Assembly (NCBI RefSeq): GCF_004368785.1
Contig: NZ_SODM01000006.1
Location: 62,001-126,000 of the forward strand
Direction of reading: 5' to 3'
DNA length: 64,000 bases
Source: Flavobacterium sp. 270
GTDB lineage: Bacteria > Bacteroidota > Bacteroidia > Flavobacteriales > Flavobacteriaceae
Shown here: piece after piece, positions 15,992 through 24,393 of the stretch
Layout: each line of letters starts with the position of its first letter
Position numbering within the stretch: the first letter of the stretch is position 1
Notes under the pieces: model-generated
Told to the model about the DNA's origin: nothing
Database searches by the model: none
What the model saw: only the letters and a program-made list of their open reading frames with translations
Position numbers and translations under genes: made by a program

Positions 15992-16939
15992 TTATTTCTG
16001 AATAAAAGAAACAATTTTGTTTGTCAGTGTTTCAGAAATGGGTAAAGTTTCGTTGTTATAACTGGCTAAATTTGCTTGCTGATCACCATCAATAACTTTC
16101 ATGATATGATTCATTTTATCAACGATTAAGAGTTCAGCATTTTTATTTGCTTTTGCTAAATTCTCGGCATCCTGCACTGTAACTTGTAAATCGTTGTTTC
16201 CTTGTAATATTAATATAGGTACGGTTAATTTCTGAATTTCTGTCTGCGGATTGTATTTAAACCAGGAAATTAAATAAGGCTGAATGCTTGGTCTAAAAAG
16301 AGAATTTAGCATTGGATCAACTTTTTTTACCTTATTTCCGTTCTTTAAACTATCAATAATCGGAAAAGTCATATCCTCAATTTGCTTCATCGATTTAGCA
16401 GCAATTTGTGTTTTCAAAATTTTATCTGCCGAATCTCCTGCTCCTGCAATAGAAATAAATTTGTCTGCTTTGGCGCCGGCAATCATTCCAATCAAAGAAC
16501 CTTCGCTATGTCCGATAAGAATCACTTTAGAAAAACGTTTGTCTTGTTTTAATAAATTAATCCAGCTTTTTACATCTTCCGTATAATTTTCAAAAACCAG
16601 ACTTGATTCTGAAATTGCCGATTTTTTACTTTCTCCAATCCCTCTTTTGTCAAATCGTAATGATGCAATTCCGTTTTTAGCCAAAGCTTCTGCAAGCATT
16701 TTTAGCGAATTGTTTTTCATCATCGGATTATTTCCATTTCTGTCCGTTGGTCCCGAACCCGCAATGATTAAAGCTACTGGAACTTTTTTTGTCAAATCCG
16801 GAGTTGTCAAAGTCCCATAAAGCAGATCTACATTAATTTTTAAGGTTATTGGAGATTCTTTATAAGTAAGCTCTTTTTTATCCTGAGCATTTACAAAACT
16901 CAGGAAAAGAATGGTCAGAAGAAGGATTATTTTATTCAT
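15992..16939 (-). CDS. Secreted alpha/beta hydrolase
   Basis: The 315-residue protein has an N-terminal signal peptide ending near VNAQ. The alpha/beta hydrolase fold shows the oxyanion segment IAGSGPTDRNGN, the nucleophile elbow GHSEGS (Ser about 145), an Asp-bearing strand ILQGNNDLQV and a final His in KMNHIMK. It resembles esterases and aminopeptidase-like hydrolases that are commonly secreted in Bacteroidota. The substrate cannot be told. It lies 12 bp after sppA on the same strand, so the two probably form an operon. Confidence 0.87.
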   Translation of the reverse strand: MNKIILLLTILFLSFVNAQDKKELTYKESPITLKINVDLLYGTLTTPDLTKKVPVALIIAGSGPTDRNGNNPMMKNNSLKMLAEALAKNGIASLRFDKRGIGESKKSAISESSLVFENYTEDVKSWINLLKQDKRFSKVILIGHSEGSLIGMIAGAKADKFISIAGAGDSADKILKTQIAAKSMKQIEDMTFPIIDSLKNGNKVKKVDPMLNSLFRPSIQPYLISWFKYNPQTEIQKLTVPILILQGNNDLQVTVQDAENLAKANKNAELLIVDKMNHIMKVIDGDQQANLASYNNETLPISETLTNKIVSFIQK

Positions 16940-16951
16940 TTTCTAATAAGA

Positions 16952-18709
16952 TTAGTGAATGTTAATACCAAACGGCATTACTGCCTGAACACCTTTTTGG
17001 TTTTGGAATTTTTTTACCTGCTCGATAAGCATATAGTTTTCTTCGCCAATTTCTTCTTTTATAAAAGCTTCTTTAGACTGTGCAAAAGGCAGACCAGAAA
17101 GTATATCGCTGAATTTCTTTTCGTATTCTGGATAATTTTGTGTGCTGTATGTTTTTACTTTTGCGATTTTAGCAGCTTCGGCAATAGCATCATTAAGACC
17201 TCCAATTTGATCTACTAAACCAATTTTTATAGCCTCAGATCCAGACCAAACTCTTCCTTGTGCAATTGCGTCTACTTGCGCAAAAGTCATTTTTCGGCCT
17301 TGCGCCACATGCGTTACAAATTCGTTGTAAATTTTTTCTACACCTTCTAAAGTAAACGCTTTAAATTTTTCGTCAATTGGCACAAACGGACTGTAGTTTG
17401 CAGCATTTTCGTGTGTTTTTACCTGCTCGGTATTAATTCCTAATTTATTGGCAAGCGGACTAAAATTTGGCAGCATACCAAATACACCAATAGATCCTGT
17501 AATAGTATTACTTTCTGCAAATATTTTATCGGCATTACAAGCAATATAATAACCTCCAGAAGCAGCATAATTACCCATAGAAACTACAACTGGTTTTACT
17601 TTTTTAGTAATTTCAATTTCTCTCCAGATCAAATCAGAAGTTAAAGCGCTTCCGCCCGGGCTGTCAATTCTAAGAACAATCGCTTTTACATCGTCATTTT
17701 TTCTGGCTTCCTGCAAAGAACGACGCATAGAACCCTCACCAATTACGGTAACGTCGCCTTCACCGCCCATAATTTCGCCTTGAGCGTAAATAATAGCAAT
17801 TTGATCGCTTGCTGTATTCGTTAAAGCAGTAGTAACATTGTTTTGAGTATAATCTTCTATCGAAATTTTATTATAATCATCGTCACCTGTTACTTTTAAT
17901 GCTTTTTTGATTGCGTTATGATAAACATCTTCATAGGCTACAACATCTACTAAGTGCTGTGCTTTTGCCATTTCTGGAGTTCTGGCCAGTAAACCGTCTG
18001 CAATTTCATTTAATTTAGGAAGAGGAATATTTCTGCTTTTTGAAATATCTGTAGAAACCGTTGTCCAGATAGAATTCAAAAGAGCCGTCATTTGCTCTCT
18101 GTTGGCGTCACTCATTTTATTTTCTAAAAATGGCTCAACAGCACTTTTGTATTTTCCGTGACGAATCACTTCCATTTTAATACCTGATTTGTCCTGAAAA
18201 TCTTTAAAGAACATCACTTCAGAAGAAAGTCCTTTAAAATCTAAATCTCCCGCAGGATTTAAATAAACGGTATTGGCAACAGAATTTAAATAATATTCTT
18301 TTTGAGAATACGTATTAGCGTATGCCCAAACAAATTTTCCTGATTTTTTAAAGCTTTCCAAAGCATTTCTCAAATCTTTATATTGCGCTAATCCTAAAGA
18401 AGATTCGTCATTTAAGATCGAGATTCCTTTAATTTTATCATCCGTTTTTGCAGCTTCGATAGCGTTTATAACATCAGTAATTCCGATCTCTTTTTTATCT
18501 GAAAAGACAGTAACCCACGGATCTTTGTATTTTCCGGCATAATCATTTTTAATGTCTTTTAAATCCAATTCAATAACAGAATCGGCTTTAACAGACACGG
18601 CATCTTCTCCTCCAAAAATAGCTCCAATGAGTATTACTCCAAAAAAGAAGAGCATGATAAAAACAAAAATACCAATCACTGTAGCAAGTACATTTCCTAA
18701 AAACTTCAT
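16952..18709 (-). CDS. sppA: Signal peptide peptidase SppA (67K type)
   Basis: SppA is a membrane-anchored serine protease that degrades signal peptides left after secretion. The 585-residue protein has an N-terminal transmembrane helix (about 8-33) and two tandem Clp-like domains, as in the long E. coli form. The predicted catalytic Lys188 lies in YKSAVEPF in the first domain and Ser384 in YAASGGYY in the second, the normal split active site. A secreted hydrolase gene follows within 12 bp. Confidence 0.95.
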   Translation of the reverse strand: MKFLGNVLATVIGIFVFIMLFFFGVILIGAIFGGEDAVSVKADSVIELDLKDIKNDYAGKYKDPWVTVFSDKKEIGITDVINAIEAAKTDDKIKGISILNDESSLGLAQYKDLRNALESFKKSGKFVWAYANTYSQKEYYLNSVANTVYLNPAGDLDFKGLSSEVMFFKDFQDKSGIKMEVIRHGKYKSAVEPFLENKMSDANREQMTALLNSIWTTVSTDISKSRNIPLPKLNEIADGLLARTPEMAKAQHLVDVVAYEDVYHNAIKKALKVTGDDDYNKISIEDYTQNNVTTALTNTASDQIAIIYAQGEIMGGEGDVTVIGEGSMRRSLQEARKNDDVKAIVLRIDSPGGSALTSDLIWREIEITKKVKPVVVSMGNYAASGGYYIACNADKIFAESNTITGSIGVFGMLPNFSPLANKLGINTEQVKTHENAANYSPFVPIDEKFKAFTLEGVEKIYNEFVTHVAQGRKMTFAQVDAIAQGRVWSGSEAIKIGLVDQIGGLNDAIAEAAKIAKVKTYSTQNYPEYEKKFSDILSGLPFAQSKEAFIKEEIGEENYMLIEQVKKFQNQKGVQAVMPFGINIH

Positions 18710-18805
18710 AAGTATATTTTTTTAATAAGTAGCAAAAAAGGCTAATATGTTACAAATTTTAAGGCACAATTTTTAATCGATTACATGAGCCCGTACACAA
18801 ATATA

Positions 18806-18837
18806 TTGTTAATTCTAAAATAGTTTTAGTTAATTTG
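18806..18837 (+). promoter_or_regulatory. Putative folK-dNK promoter with very short leader
   Basis: TTG at 18806-18808 and TTAATTTG at 18830-18837 (one mismatch to TAnnTTTG) are 21 bp apart. The predicted start site falls within a few bases of the ATG at 18846, so the message may be leaderless or nearly so. Confidence 0.4.
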
Positions 18838-18845
18838 CATTAATT

Positions 18846-19979
18846 ATGAAATCACAGCATCAAGTCGTTTTATCTATAGGAAGTAATCAGGGAAATAGGC
18901 TGGCTAACATCGAAAGTTGTATCGAACTGATACATCGGGAAGTAGGTTGTGTTATTCGGGTTTCAAAACTATATGAAACGCCTGCGTGGGGGTTTGAAAG
19001 TGATGCTTTTTACAATTGCGCGCTTCTTTTGCATACCAATGCTGCATCACATAAAATATTAAATCAGGTTTTAAAAGTTGAAAAACAATTAGGAAGAATC
19101 AGATCTGAACAACAAGGATATCAATCCCGAATTATTGATGTTGATGTGATTGTTTTTGATGATGAAGTTATTGATTCTGAAAAACTTCAGGTACCGCATC
19201 CTTTAATGCAGAACCGAAATTTTGTTTTATTGCCGTTACAAGATTTAAAATTAGATTGGAAACATCCTGTTCTTCATAAATCTATTTCAGAATTAATTGC
19301 CGTTTCGCCAGATGACAGCGTTTGTACTGTAGTTCAGGATTTAAAAAGTCCGCTAAATCAAATTCCATTAGAAAAATTTAATTATATCTCTTTTGAAGGA
19401 AATATTGGAGCTGGAAAAACAACGCTTGTGCATAAAATTGCAGAAGATTTTAATGCAAAAACGGTTTTAGAGCGTTTTGCAGACAATCCTTTTCTGCCGA
19501 AGTTTTATAAAGATCAAAACCGATACGCATTTCCGTTAGAAATGTCTTTTCTGGCAGATCGTTATCAGCAGTTATCAGATGATTTGGCTCAGTTTGATTT
19601 GTTTAAAGATTTTATTGTAGCCGATTATCATATTTTTAAATCTTTGATTTTTGCTAAAATTACATTGGCAGAAGATGAATATCGTTTGTACCGAAATTTA
19701 TTCGATATCATTTACAAAGAAATGCCAAAGCCGGATTTATATATTTATCTGTATCAAAATACAGATCGATTGCTTCAAAATATCAAAAAAAGAGGCAGGA
19801 CTTATGAGCAAAATATTGAAGCGACTTATTTAGAAAAAATCAATAACGGCTATTTAGAATATATAAAATCCCAAACCGATTTGAATGTTTTAATTATAGA
19901 CGTTTCAGATCGTGATTTTGTAAAAAAACACGAAGATTATATTTTTATCTTGAATGAAATTCAGAAGAAGATTGGTTAA
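18846..19979 (+). CDS. folK: HPPK (FolK) fused to deoxynucleoside kinase
   Basis: This is a 377-residue two-domain protein. Residues 1 to about 160 are 6-hydroxymethyl-7,8-dihydropterin pyrophosphokinase, with SIGSNQGNR at the start and the signature around SRIIDVDVIVFD (94-105). It makes the activated pterin for dihydropteroate synthase in folate synthesis. Residues about 178-377 are a deoxynucleoside kinase of the dCK/dGK type. They carry P-loop GNIGAGKT (185-192), a LERF segment, the ADR segment of the substrate site and a lid with KKRGRTYEQNI. That domain salvages deoxynucleosides. The frame is continuous, so the fusion is real in this sequence. Both activities link to one-carbon and nucleotide supply. 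Confidence 0.93.
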   Translation: MKSQHQVVLSIGSNQGNRLANIESCIELIHREVGCVIRVSKLYETPAWGFESDAFYNCALLLHTNAASHKILNQVLKVEKQLGRIRSEQQGYQSRIIDVDVIVFDDEVIDSEKLQVPHPLMQNRNFVLLPLQDLKLDWKHPVLHKSISELIAVSPDDSVCTVVQDLKSPLNQIPLEKFNYISFEGNIGAGKTTLVHKIAEDFNAKTVLERFADNPFLPKFYKDQNRYAFPLEMSFLADRYQQLSDDLAQFDLFKDFIVADYHIFKSLIFAKITLAEDEYRLYRNLFDIIYKEMPKPDLYIYLYQNTDRLLQNIKKRGRTYEQNIEATYLEKINNGYLEYIKSQTDLNVLIIDVSDRDFVKKHEDYIFILNEIQKKIG

Positions 19980-19993
19980 TGTGCCAATTAATA

Positions 19994-20051
19994 AATTTGA
20001 TAATTAGAAAATTGTTTTTACGAATGTAAAGCATTATCTAATTATCAAATT
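19994..20051. repeat. Inverted repeat between convergent genes
   Basis: A perfect 15-bp inverted repeat (19994-20008 with 20037-20051, word AATTTGATAATTAGA) is extended by weaker outer pairing. It sits between the convergent folK-dNK and T9SS cargo genes and could end both messages, though T-runs are weak. A similar TTAGATAATTAGACAA word occurs at about 58207-58224. Confidence 0.55.
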
Positions 20052-20074
20052 GACACATTTTCTAATTAAAGTAA

Positions 20075-23000
20075 TTATCTTTTTAGTGAAAAATGTCCTT
20101 TTAAAATAGGCAAAGTATTGTCAATTTTTAAGGCATACCAATAATCAGAAGCGGGCAGTGGAGTTCTTTCAAAAGTTCCGTCCCAGCTCATTTTAGAATG
20201 ATTTAAATTTGCAATCAGTTTTCCGTATCGGTCAAAAATTGTTACCTCAGCCTGCGGATAATTTTCCATTCCCGTTACTTCCCAAACATCATTATAAGAA
20301 TCATTATTTGGAGTAAAAAATGGAGGAAAAACAAGTACAACAAATTGCTGTGTATCTTGACCGCATCCGCTTTTTTCTCTTACATAAGCCGTCTGTAAAC
20401 CTCCGGGAACATCATAAAATATATTCGAATCCTGAAAATTTACGCCGTCTACAGAATATTCAAAATAATCTTGAGGTTTAGTCGTATTGATTATTGCTCT
20501 CGTTCCGGCAACATCAATTTTATCTATTTCTGGTTTTAAGTGTTCTTCAACAGTTACTGTTTTAGTGCTGCTACAGCTTCCAGGACCTGGATCTGTAACC
20601 ACAACAGTATATTTTCCTCCGGCATTTACCTCGGTAGTTTGAGTTGTTGCACCATTAGACCATAAATAACTCATTCCGGCAATTCCGGCATTTAATGTAA
20701 TTTTTTGAGATTGGCATAAAACCAAAGTTTCATCGGTAACAACTGGCGGTGTATAAATAATGATATTGACAGCGGTACGATTTGTGTTGATACAGCCATT
20801 GTTTGATGCCTCAGCGTAATAAGTTGTATTAGAAGAGATTGATGGAGTTGTAAAAGAATTTCCATTATAAATACTTGTCCCTCCAGAAGCGTCTGTAAAC
20901 CAGTTAATAGTACCAACATTTGAACTCGCTTCAAGTGTTACAGTTCCCGCACCGCATCTTGTAACAGTCGGCGAAGTTGAAACAGGGTTATTTGGTGTTT
21001 TATTAACTACAGCAGTAACTGATCTTCTATTGGTTTCACAGCCGGCATCAGCATAATAAATGGTTGTAGTGTTTATTGTTGGTGTCGTGTAAGTAGCTCC
21101 GGTTGTTAATAAATTTCCTCCAACAGCTGCATCGTACCAACTGATTGTTGCTCCGGTTGTAGCAGTGGCATTTAAAGTAAAACTGCCAGAATCACATACA
21201 GGATTTGGTGTAAGCAATGTATTAATTACAGGAATAGTAATTTTGGTACTTGTTGCGATTTGCAAAATAGGATCGCCAGGCATCCCGCCATATTCAACAA
21301 TATATCCTTTTGGCTGATAAGAATCACCAGGTGTTAAAGAGCCAGTATTAGATAAGTCATTCCAAGAACCTCTTAATCCGACACCGGGTTGTGTAATATG
21401 TGCATAATCTTCATCACCTTGCTGGTTAGGTTCGCCATTATTCCAAAACGCGTAATTTGGAGTTGATCCATTTGCATTTCCGTTCCAGAAAACTGTTCCA
21501 GCTTCCGGACCTGTAACCCATTTCCATACGCTTTCAATTTCTGCATCGCTGCCACCAATCCAGCCAGTTCCAGATGCTTGTTCTCCAATTAATTTGGCTT
21601 CATCGGCAGATAAAATCGTGGCTAAATATCCTCTTATTCCATAGTAAATATTAGCATCAGATTCTGCAGCAATTTTAGCATTTGTCCAGGTTATACCAAC
21701 GATCGGAATGTATTGATAATAATGTTGTGTTGATGGTAAATAATTGGCTTGTCCAAGTGTAATAGAAAAAGTTCTGGTTCCTGAAGCTGTTGCAGAAGAA
21801 TTTGAATAAACAACATCTTTTATTGCAAGTTCCAGCTCTGAGTATAGGACGTCTCCGCCTGTAGCACTAGACAATGTTAATTTTCCGGCTGAAGGATCCC
21901 AGCTAAAAGATACTGATGGATGTGATGCTAGATTAGAAAGTTCCAGTTTATCTAATCCTGCTGCATAACCAGATGAAATTTGAATATAAATTGCCTCTGT
22001 TCCAGTTTCTGCTGGATCGTGAGTTATAGAAAAATCTTCAACAATTTTAATATTGGTTTGTGGACAGTATAGTTGATTTCCTGTTGACTTTAATATTGGT
22101 GCTGTAGCGGCCACGGCATTACAATTGTTAGAATAAGAAGCAGATGCGTCTTTAAACGTTGACCAATTGGTGTTGGAATAAGAGACATTATCTACTAGTA
22201 CGCACGTAAGAGCTGGATTGTTTTTTAAGTCAAGAGCGGTAAGTTTTGAATTTTGTCCATTCTTTAAATTCAAATAAGTCAATTGGTTACTATCACACCA
22301 AAAATTAAATAAATTAGTGTTTGTAGAGATGTCTAAACTTTTTAATTGATTGAAGCGACAATTTAAAACTGACAATTTTGTATTTTTTGTAACATCTAGC
22401 GACGTCAAATGATTTGCAAGTATATTAAAATAATCAAGATTAACATTTGCAGAAACATCAATGTTTGATAGATTGTTAGAGGCACAACTGAAATCTCGTA
22501 AAAAAATATTTTTAGATACATCTAAAGTGCTTATCTTATTTGAAGTACAACTTAAGCCTACTAAAGATGTATTTTTTGTAACGTCTAAAGCAGTAAGATT
22601 GTTGTTGGAACAAAATAAACTTACTAGTAATATGTTTTGAGATACATCTAAACTGCTTAGTTGATTATTTTCTACAACTAAAACTTCTAAAGCTGTGTTT
22701 TTTGTAACATCAAGCGTTGTTAATTCATTATAACCGCAATCTAAACTTCTAAGCAGTAAATTATTTGAAAGATTTAAAGAAGGAATTTTATTTTTTATAA
22801 AAGGATTATTATTGTCTGATAATCCCAAATCTAATAGCTCTAATTTTGTAAAAGCTTCAATTCCTGATAAATCAAAAATACCTCTTCCAGGAATTGATAA
22901 TATTTTTACATTGGCAGCATTTGCTGTCAAAACCTGATGATCAATAACACCAGAATCAATTCCTAAATCGATTAATGCCTGTTCAAAATTTGGATCAGGA

Positions 23001-23086
23001 ATTGCGGTATATTGTGCAAAGCCAAAAAAACTGGATAGTAATAAAGCGAATAAAAAAGATATTTTTAGAGAACTATTATTTTTCAT
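20075..23086 (-). CDS. T9SS type B cargo protein with leucine-rich repeats, C-type lectin and Ig-like domains
   Basis: The 1003-residue protein is predicted to be exported and handled by the type IX secretion system. The order is: signal peptide (about 1-24), leucine-rich repeats (about 50-295) with recurring NxLTxLDVTKNT units, a cadherin-like stretch (about 340-440) and a C-type lectin domain (about 455-600). The lectin domain has IGGSD, WNNGEPN and WND elements. Ig-like modules (about 620-850) and a type B sorting domain (about 920-1003), starting FTPNNDSYNDVW, follow. Such proteins are usually surface adhesins or released binding proteins in gliding bacteria. The ligand is not known. It has no operon partner. 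Confidence 0.92.
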   Translation of the reverse strand: MKNNSSLKISFLFALLLSSFFGFAQYTAIPDPNFEQALIDLGIDSGVIDHQVLTANAANVKILSIPGRGIFDLSGIEAFTKLELLDLGLSDNNNPFIKNKIPSLNLSNNLLLRSLDCGYNELTTLDVTKNTALEVLVVENNQLSSLDVSQNILLVSLFCSNNNLTALDVTKNTSLVGLSCTSNKISTLDVSKNIFLRDFSCASNNLSNIDVSANVNLDYFNILANHLTSLDVTKNTKLSVLNCRFNQLKSLDISTNTNLFNFWCDSNQLTYLNLKNGQNSKLTALDLKNNPALTCVLVDNVSYSNTNWSTFKDASASYSNNCNAVAATAPILKSTGNQLYCPQTNIKIVEDFSITHDPAETGTEAIYIQISSGYAAGLDKLELSNLASHPSVSFSWDPSAGKLTLSSATGGDVLYSELELAIKDVVYSNSSATASGTRTFSITLGQANYLPSTQHYYQYIPIVGITWTNAKIAAESDANIYYGIRGYLATILSADEAKLIGEQASGTGWIGGSDAEIESVWKWVTGPEAGTVFWNGNANGSTPNYAFWNNGEPNQQGDEDYAHITQPGVGLRGSWNDLSNTGSLTPGDSYQPKGYIVEYGGMPGDPILQIATSTKITIPVINTLLTPNPVCDSGSFTLNATATTGATISWYDAAVGGNLLTTGATYTTPTINTTTIYYADAGCETNRRSVTAVVNKTPNNPVSTSPTVTRCGAGTVTLEASSNVGTINWFTDASGGTSIYNGNSFTTPSISSNTTYYAEASNNGCINTNRTAVNIIIYTPPVVTDETLVLCQSQKITLNAGIAGMSYLWSNGATTQTTEVNAGGKYTVVVTDPGPGSCSSTKTVTVEEHLKPEIDKIDVAGTRAIINTTKPQDYFEYSVDGVNFQDSNIFYDVPGGLQTAYVREKSGCGQDTQQFVVLVFPPFFTPNNDSYNDVWEVTGMENYPQAEVTIFDRYGKLIANLNHSKMSWDGTFERTPLPASDYWYALKIDNTLPILKGHFSLKR

Positions 23087-23207
23087 TTTATAAAAGTATC
23101 AATTTTATAATAATAAAAAAAAATATTTCAATTTCTAACAATTAAACTCTAAAAATAACTTTAAAATCACAACTTTAAGGTGAAATTTTTATTTAATTAC
23201 TTGTTGG

Positions 23208-23735
23208 TCAATTTAGTTTTTGAAACAAATCCCAAACAACAATTCCGGCACTAACAGCAATGTTTAGAGAATGTTTAGTTCCCAATTGAGGAATTTCAAT
23301 ACAACCGTCGCAGATAGCAACTGCCTCCTGCGCTACACCATAGACTTCGTTACCAAAAACTAAAGCATATTTTTGATTTTCTTCTACTTTAAAATCCTGA
23401 AGAAAAATCGCGCTTTCAACTTGTTCAATAGCCAGAGTTACTACATTTTCCTTTTTAAGATTTTCAATAACTTCCAAAACATTTTCATGATGCTCCCAAG
23501 CAACAGTCTCAGTTGCCCCCAAAGCAGTTTTATGAATTTCTTTATTGGGTGGGGTAGCGGTAATACCACATAAGATTATTTTTTCTACCAAAAAAGCATC
23601 GGCAGTTCTAAATACAGATCCAATATTATGTAAGCTGCGAATATCATCTAATACTAAAATCAGCGGTGTTTTCTCTGATTTCTTAAAATCTTCAATCGAT
23701 TTACGGTCTAATTCGCTATTTTCAAGTTTTCTCAT
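23208..23735 (-). CDS. TrmH/SpoU family RNA 2'-O-methyltransferase
   Basis: The 175-residue protein is a compact SPOUT-class methyltransferase. All three SpoU motifs are present: motif 1 around DDIRSLHNIGSVFRTADA (29-46), motif 2 ALVFGNEVYGV (about 128-138) and motif 3 IPQLGTKHSLNIAVSAGI (about 148-165). It uses the knot to bind S-adenosylmethionine and probably methylates a ribose in tRNA or rRNA. It lacks an extra N-terminal RNA-binding domain, so it is of the short type. The exact nucleotide target cannot be read from sequence. Confidence 0.92.
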   Translation of the reverse strand: MRKLENSELDRKSIEDFKKSEKTPLILVLDDIRSLHNIGSVFRTADAFLVEKIILCGITATPPNKEIHKTALGATETVAWEHHENVLEVIENLKKENVVTLAIEQVESAIFLQDFKVEENQKYALVFGNEVYGVAQEAVAICDGCIEIPQLGTKHSLNIAVSAGIVVWDLFQKLN

Positions 23736-23756
23736 TTGTTTTGAATTGAGGTTATA

Positions 23757-23788
23757 AAAAAAGCTTCCAAAGATAAGGAAGCTTTTTT
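23757..23788. terminator. Terminator between the DUF1573 and SpoU genes
   Basis: A perfect 12-bp stem (23757-23768 with 23777-23788, AAAAAAGCTTCC arm) has an 8-nt loop and A/T runs on both sides. It lies 22 bp after the DUF1573 stop on the minus strand and so separates that gene from the downstream methyltransferase gene. Confidence 0.85.
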
Positions 23789-23810
23789 AATTATTTTATT
23801 GTTTCTCAGA

Positions 23811-24236
23811 TTAGCTTTTTACTGGATCTGGTAAAACTGTACCTTTAATAGTAAGTACTTTTGTTGGTTGTCCTTCAGCGTTAGAAGTAACAGTTACAGT
23901 TTTTGTAAAAGCACCAACTCTGTCAGTAGCATATTTTACACCAATAATACCTTTAGCACCTGGAGCGATTGGCTCTTTTGGTGTTGTAGGAACTGTACAT
24001 CCACAAGAACCTTGTGTGTTAGTGATGATTAATGGTTTAGTTCCGTTGTTAACGAAAACAAACTCACGTTTTCCATCAGCATTGTGTGCGATAGTTCCGT
24101 AGTCAATAGTTTCAGTTTCAAAAGCCATTCCAGCTCCTTCAACTTTTGCAACTTTAGCTGTTCCTTTTTTAGCCTGAGCATTAGAAGCTGTAATTCCAAC
24201 TACAGCTAACATAGCAATTAAGATTATTTTTTTCAT
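23811..24236 (-). CDS. DUF1573 domain exported protein
   Basis: The 141-residue protein has a signal peptide (MKKIILIAMLAVVGITASNAQA) and one DUF1573 domain. That domain is an Ig/ASPM-like beta sandwich with the conserved segments YGTIAHNADGKREF, NTQGSCGCTVPT and GAFTKTVTVTSNAEG. The Cys pair in SCGC is typical of the family. DUF1573 proteins are abundant in Bacteroidota envelopes and have no settled function. A strong promoter and a strong terminator mark a single-gene, probably well-expressed unit. Confidence 0.92.
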   Translation of the reverse strand: MKKIILIAMLAVVGITASNAQAKKGTAKVAKVEGAGMAFETETIDYGTIAHNADGKREFVFVNNGTKPLIITNTQGSCGCTVPTTPKEPIAPGAKGIIGVKYATDRVGAFTKTVTVTSNAEGQPTKVLTIKGTVLPDPVKS

Positions 24237-24264
24237 CTTTTAGAATCTTTGTTTTAATTATGAA

Positions 24265-24293
24265 CAAATCTATGTAAAAATCTTATATCTCAA
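24265..24293 (-). promoter_or_regulatory. Promoter of the DUF1573 gene
   Basis: On the minus strand TTG (24291-24293) is followed after 18 bp by TAGATTTG (24265-24272), a full match to the Bacteroidota consensus. The leader is about 22 nt. Confidence 0.7.
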
Positions 24294-24393
24294 CTTAAAA
24301 ATTTCTTAAAATATTTTAATTTTTGAACGCTTCAATATTCTTTCAAAAAATCCTAAATTCGCTGTCTGATTTTTTCATTTAAAACATAACAAT

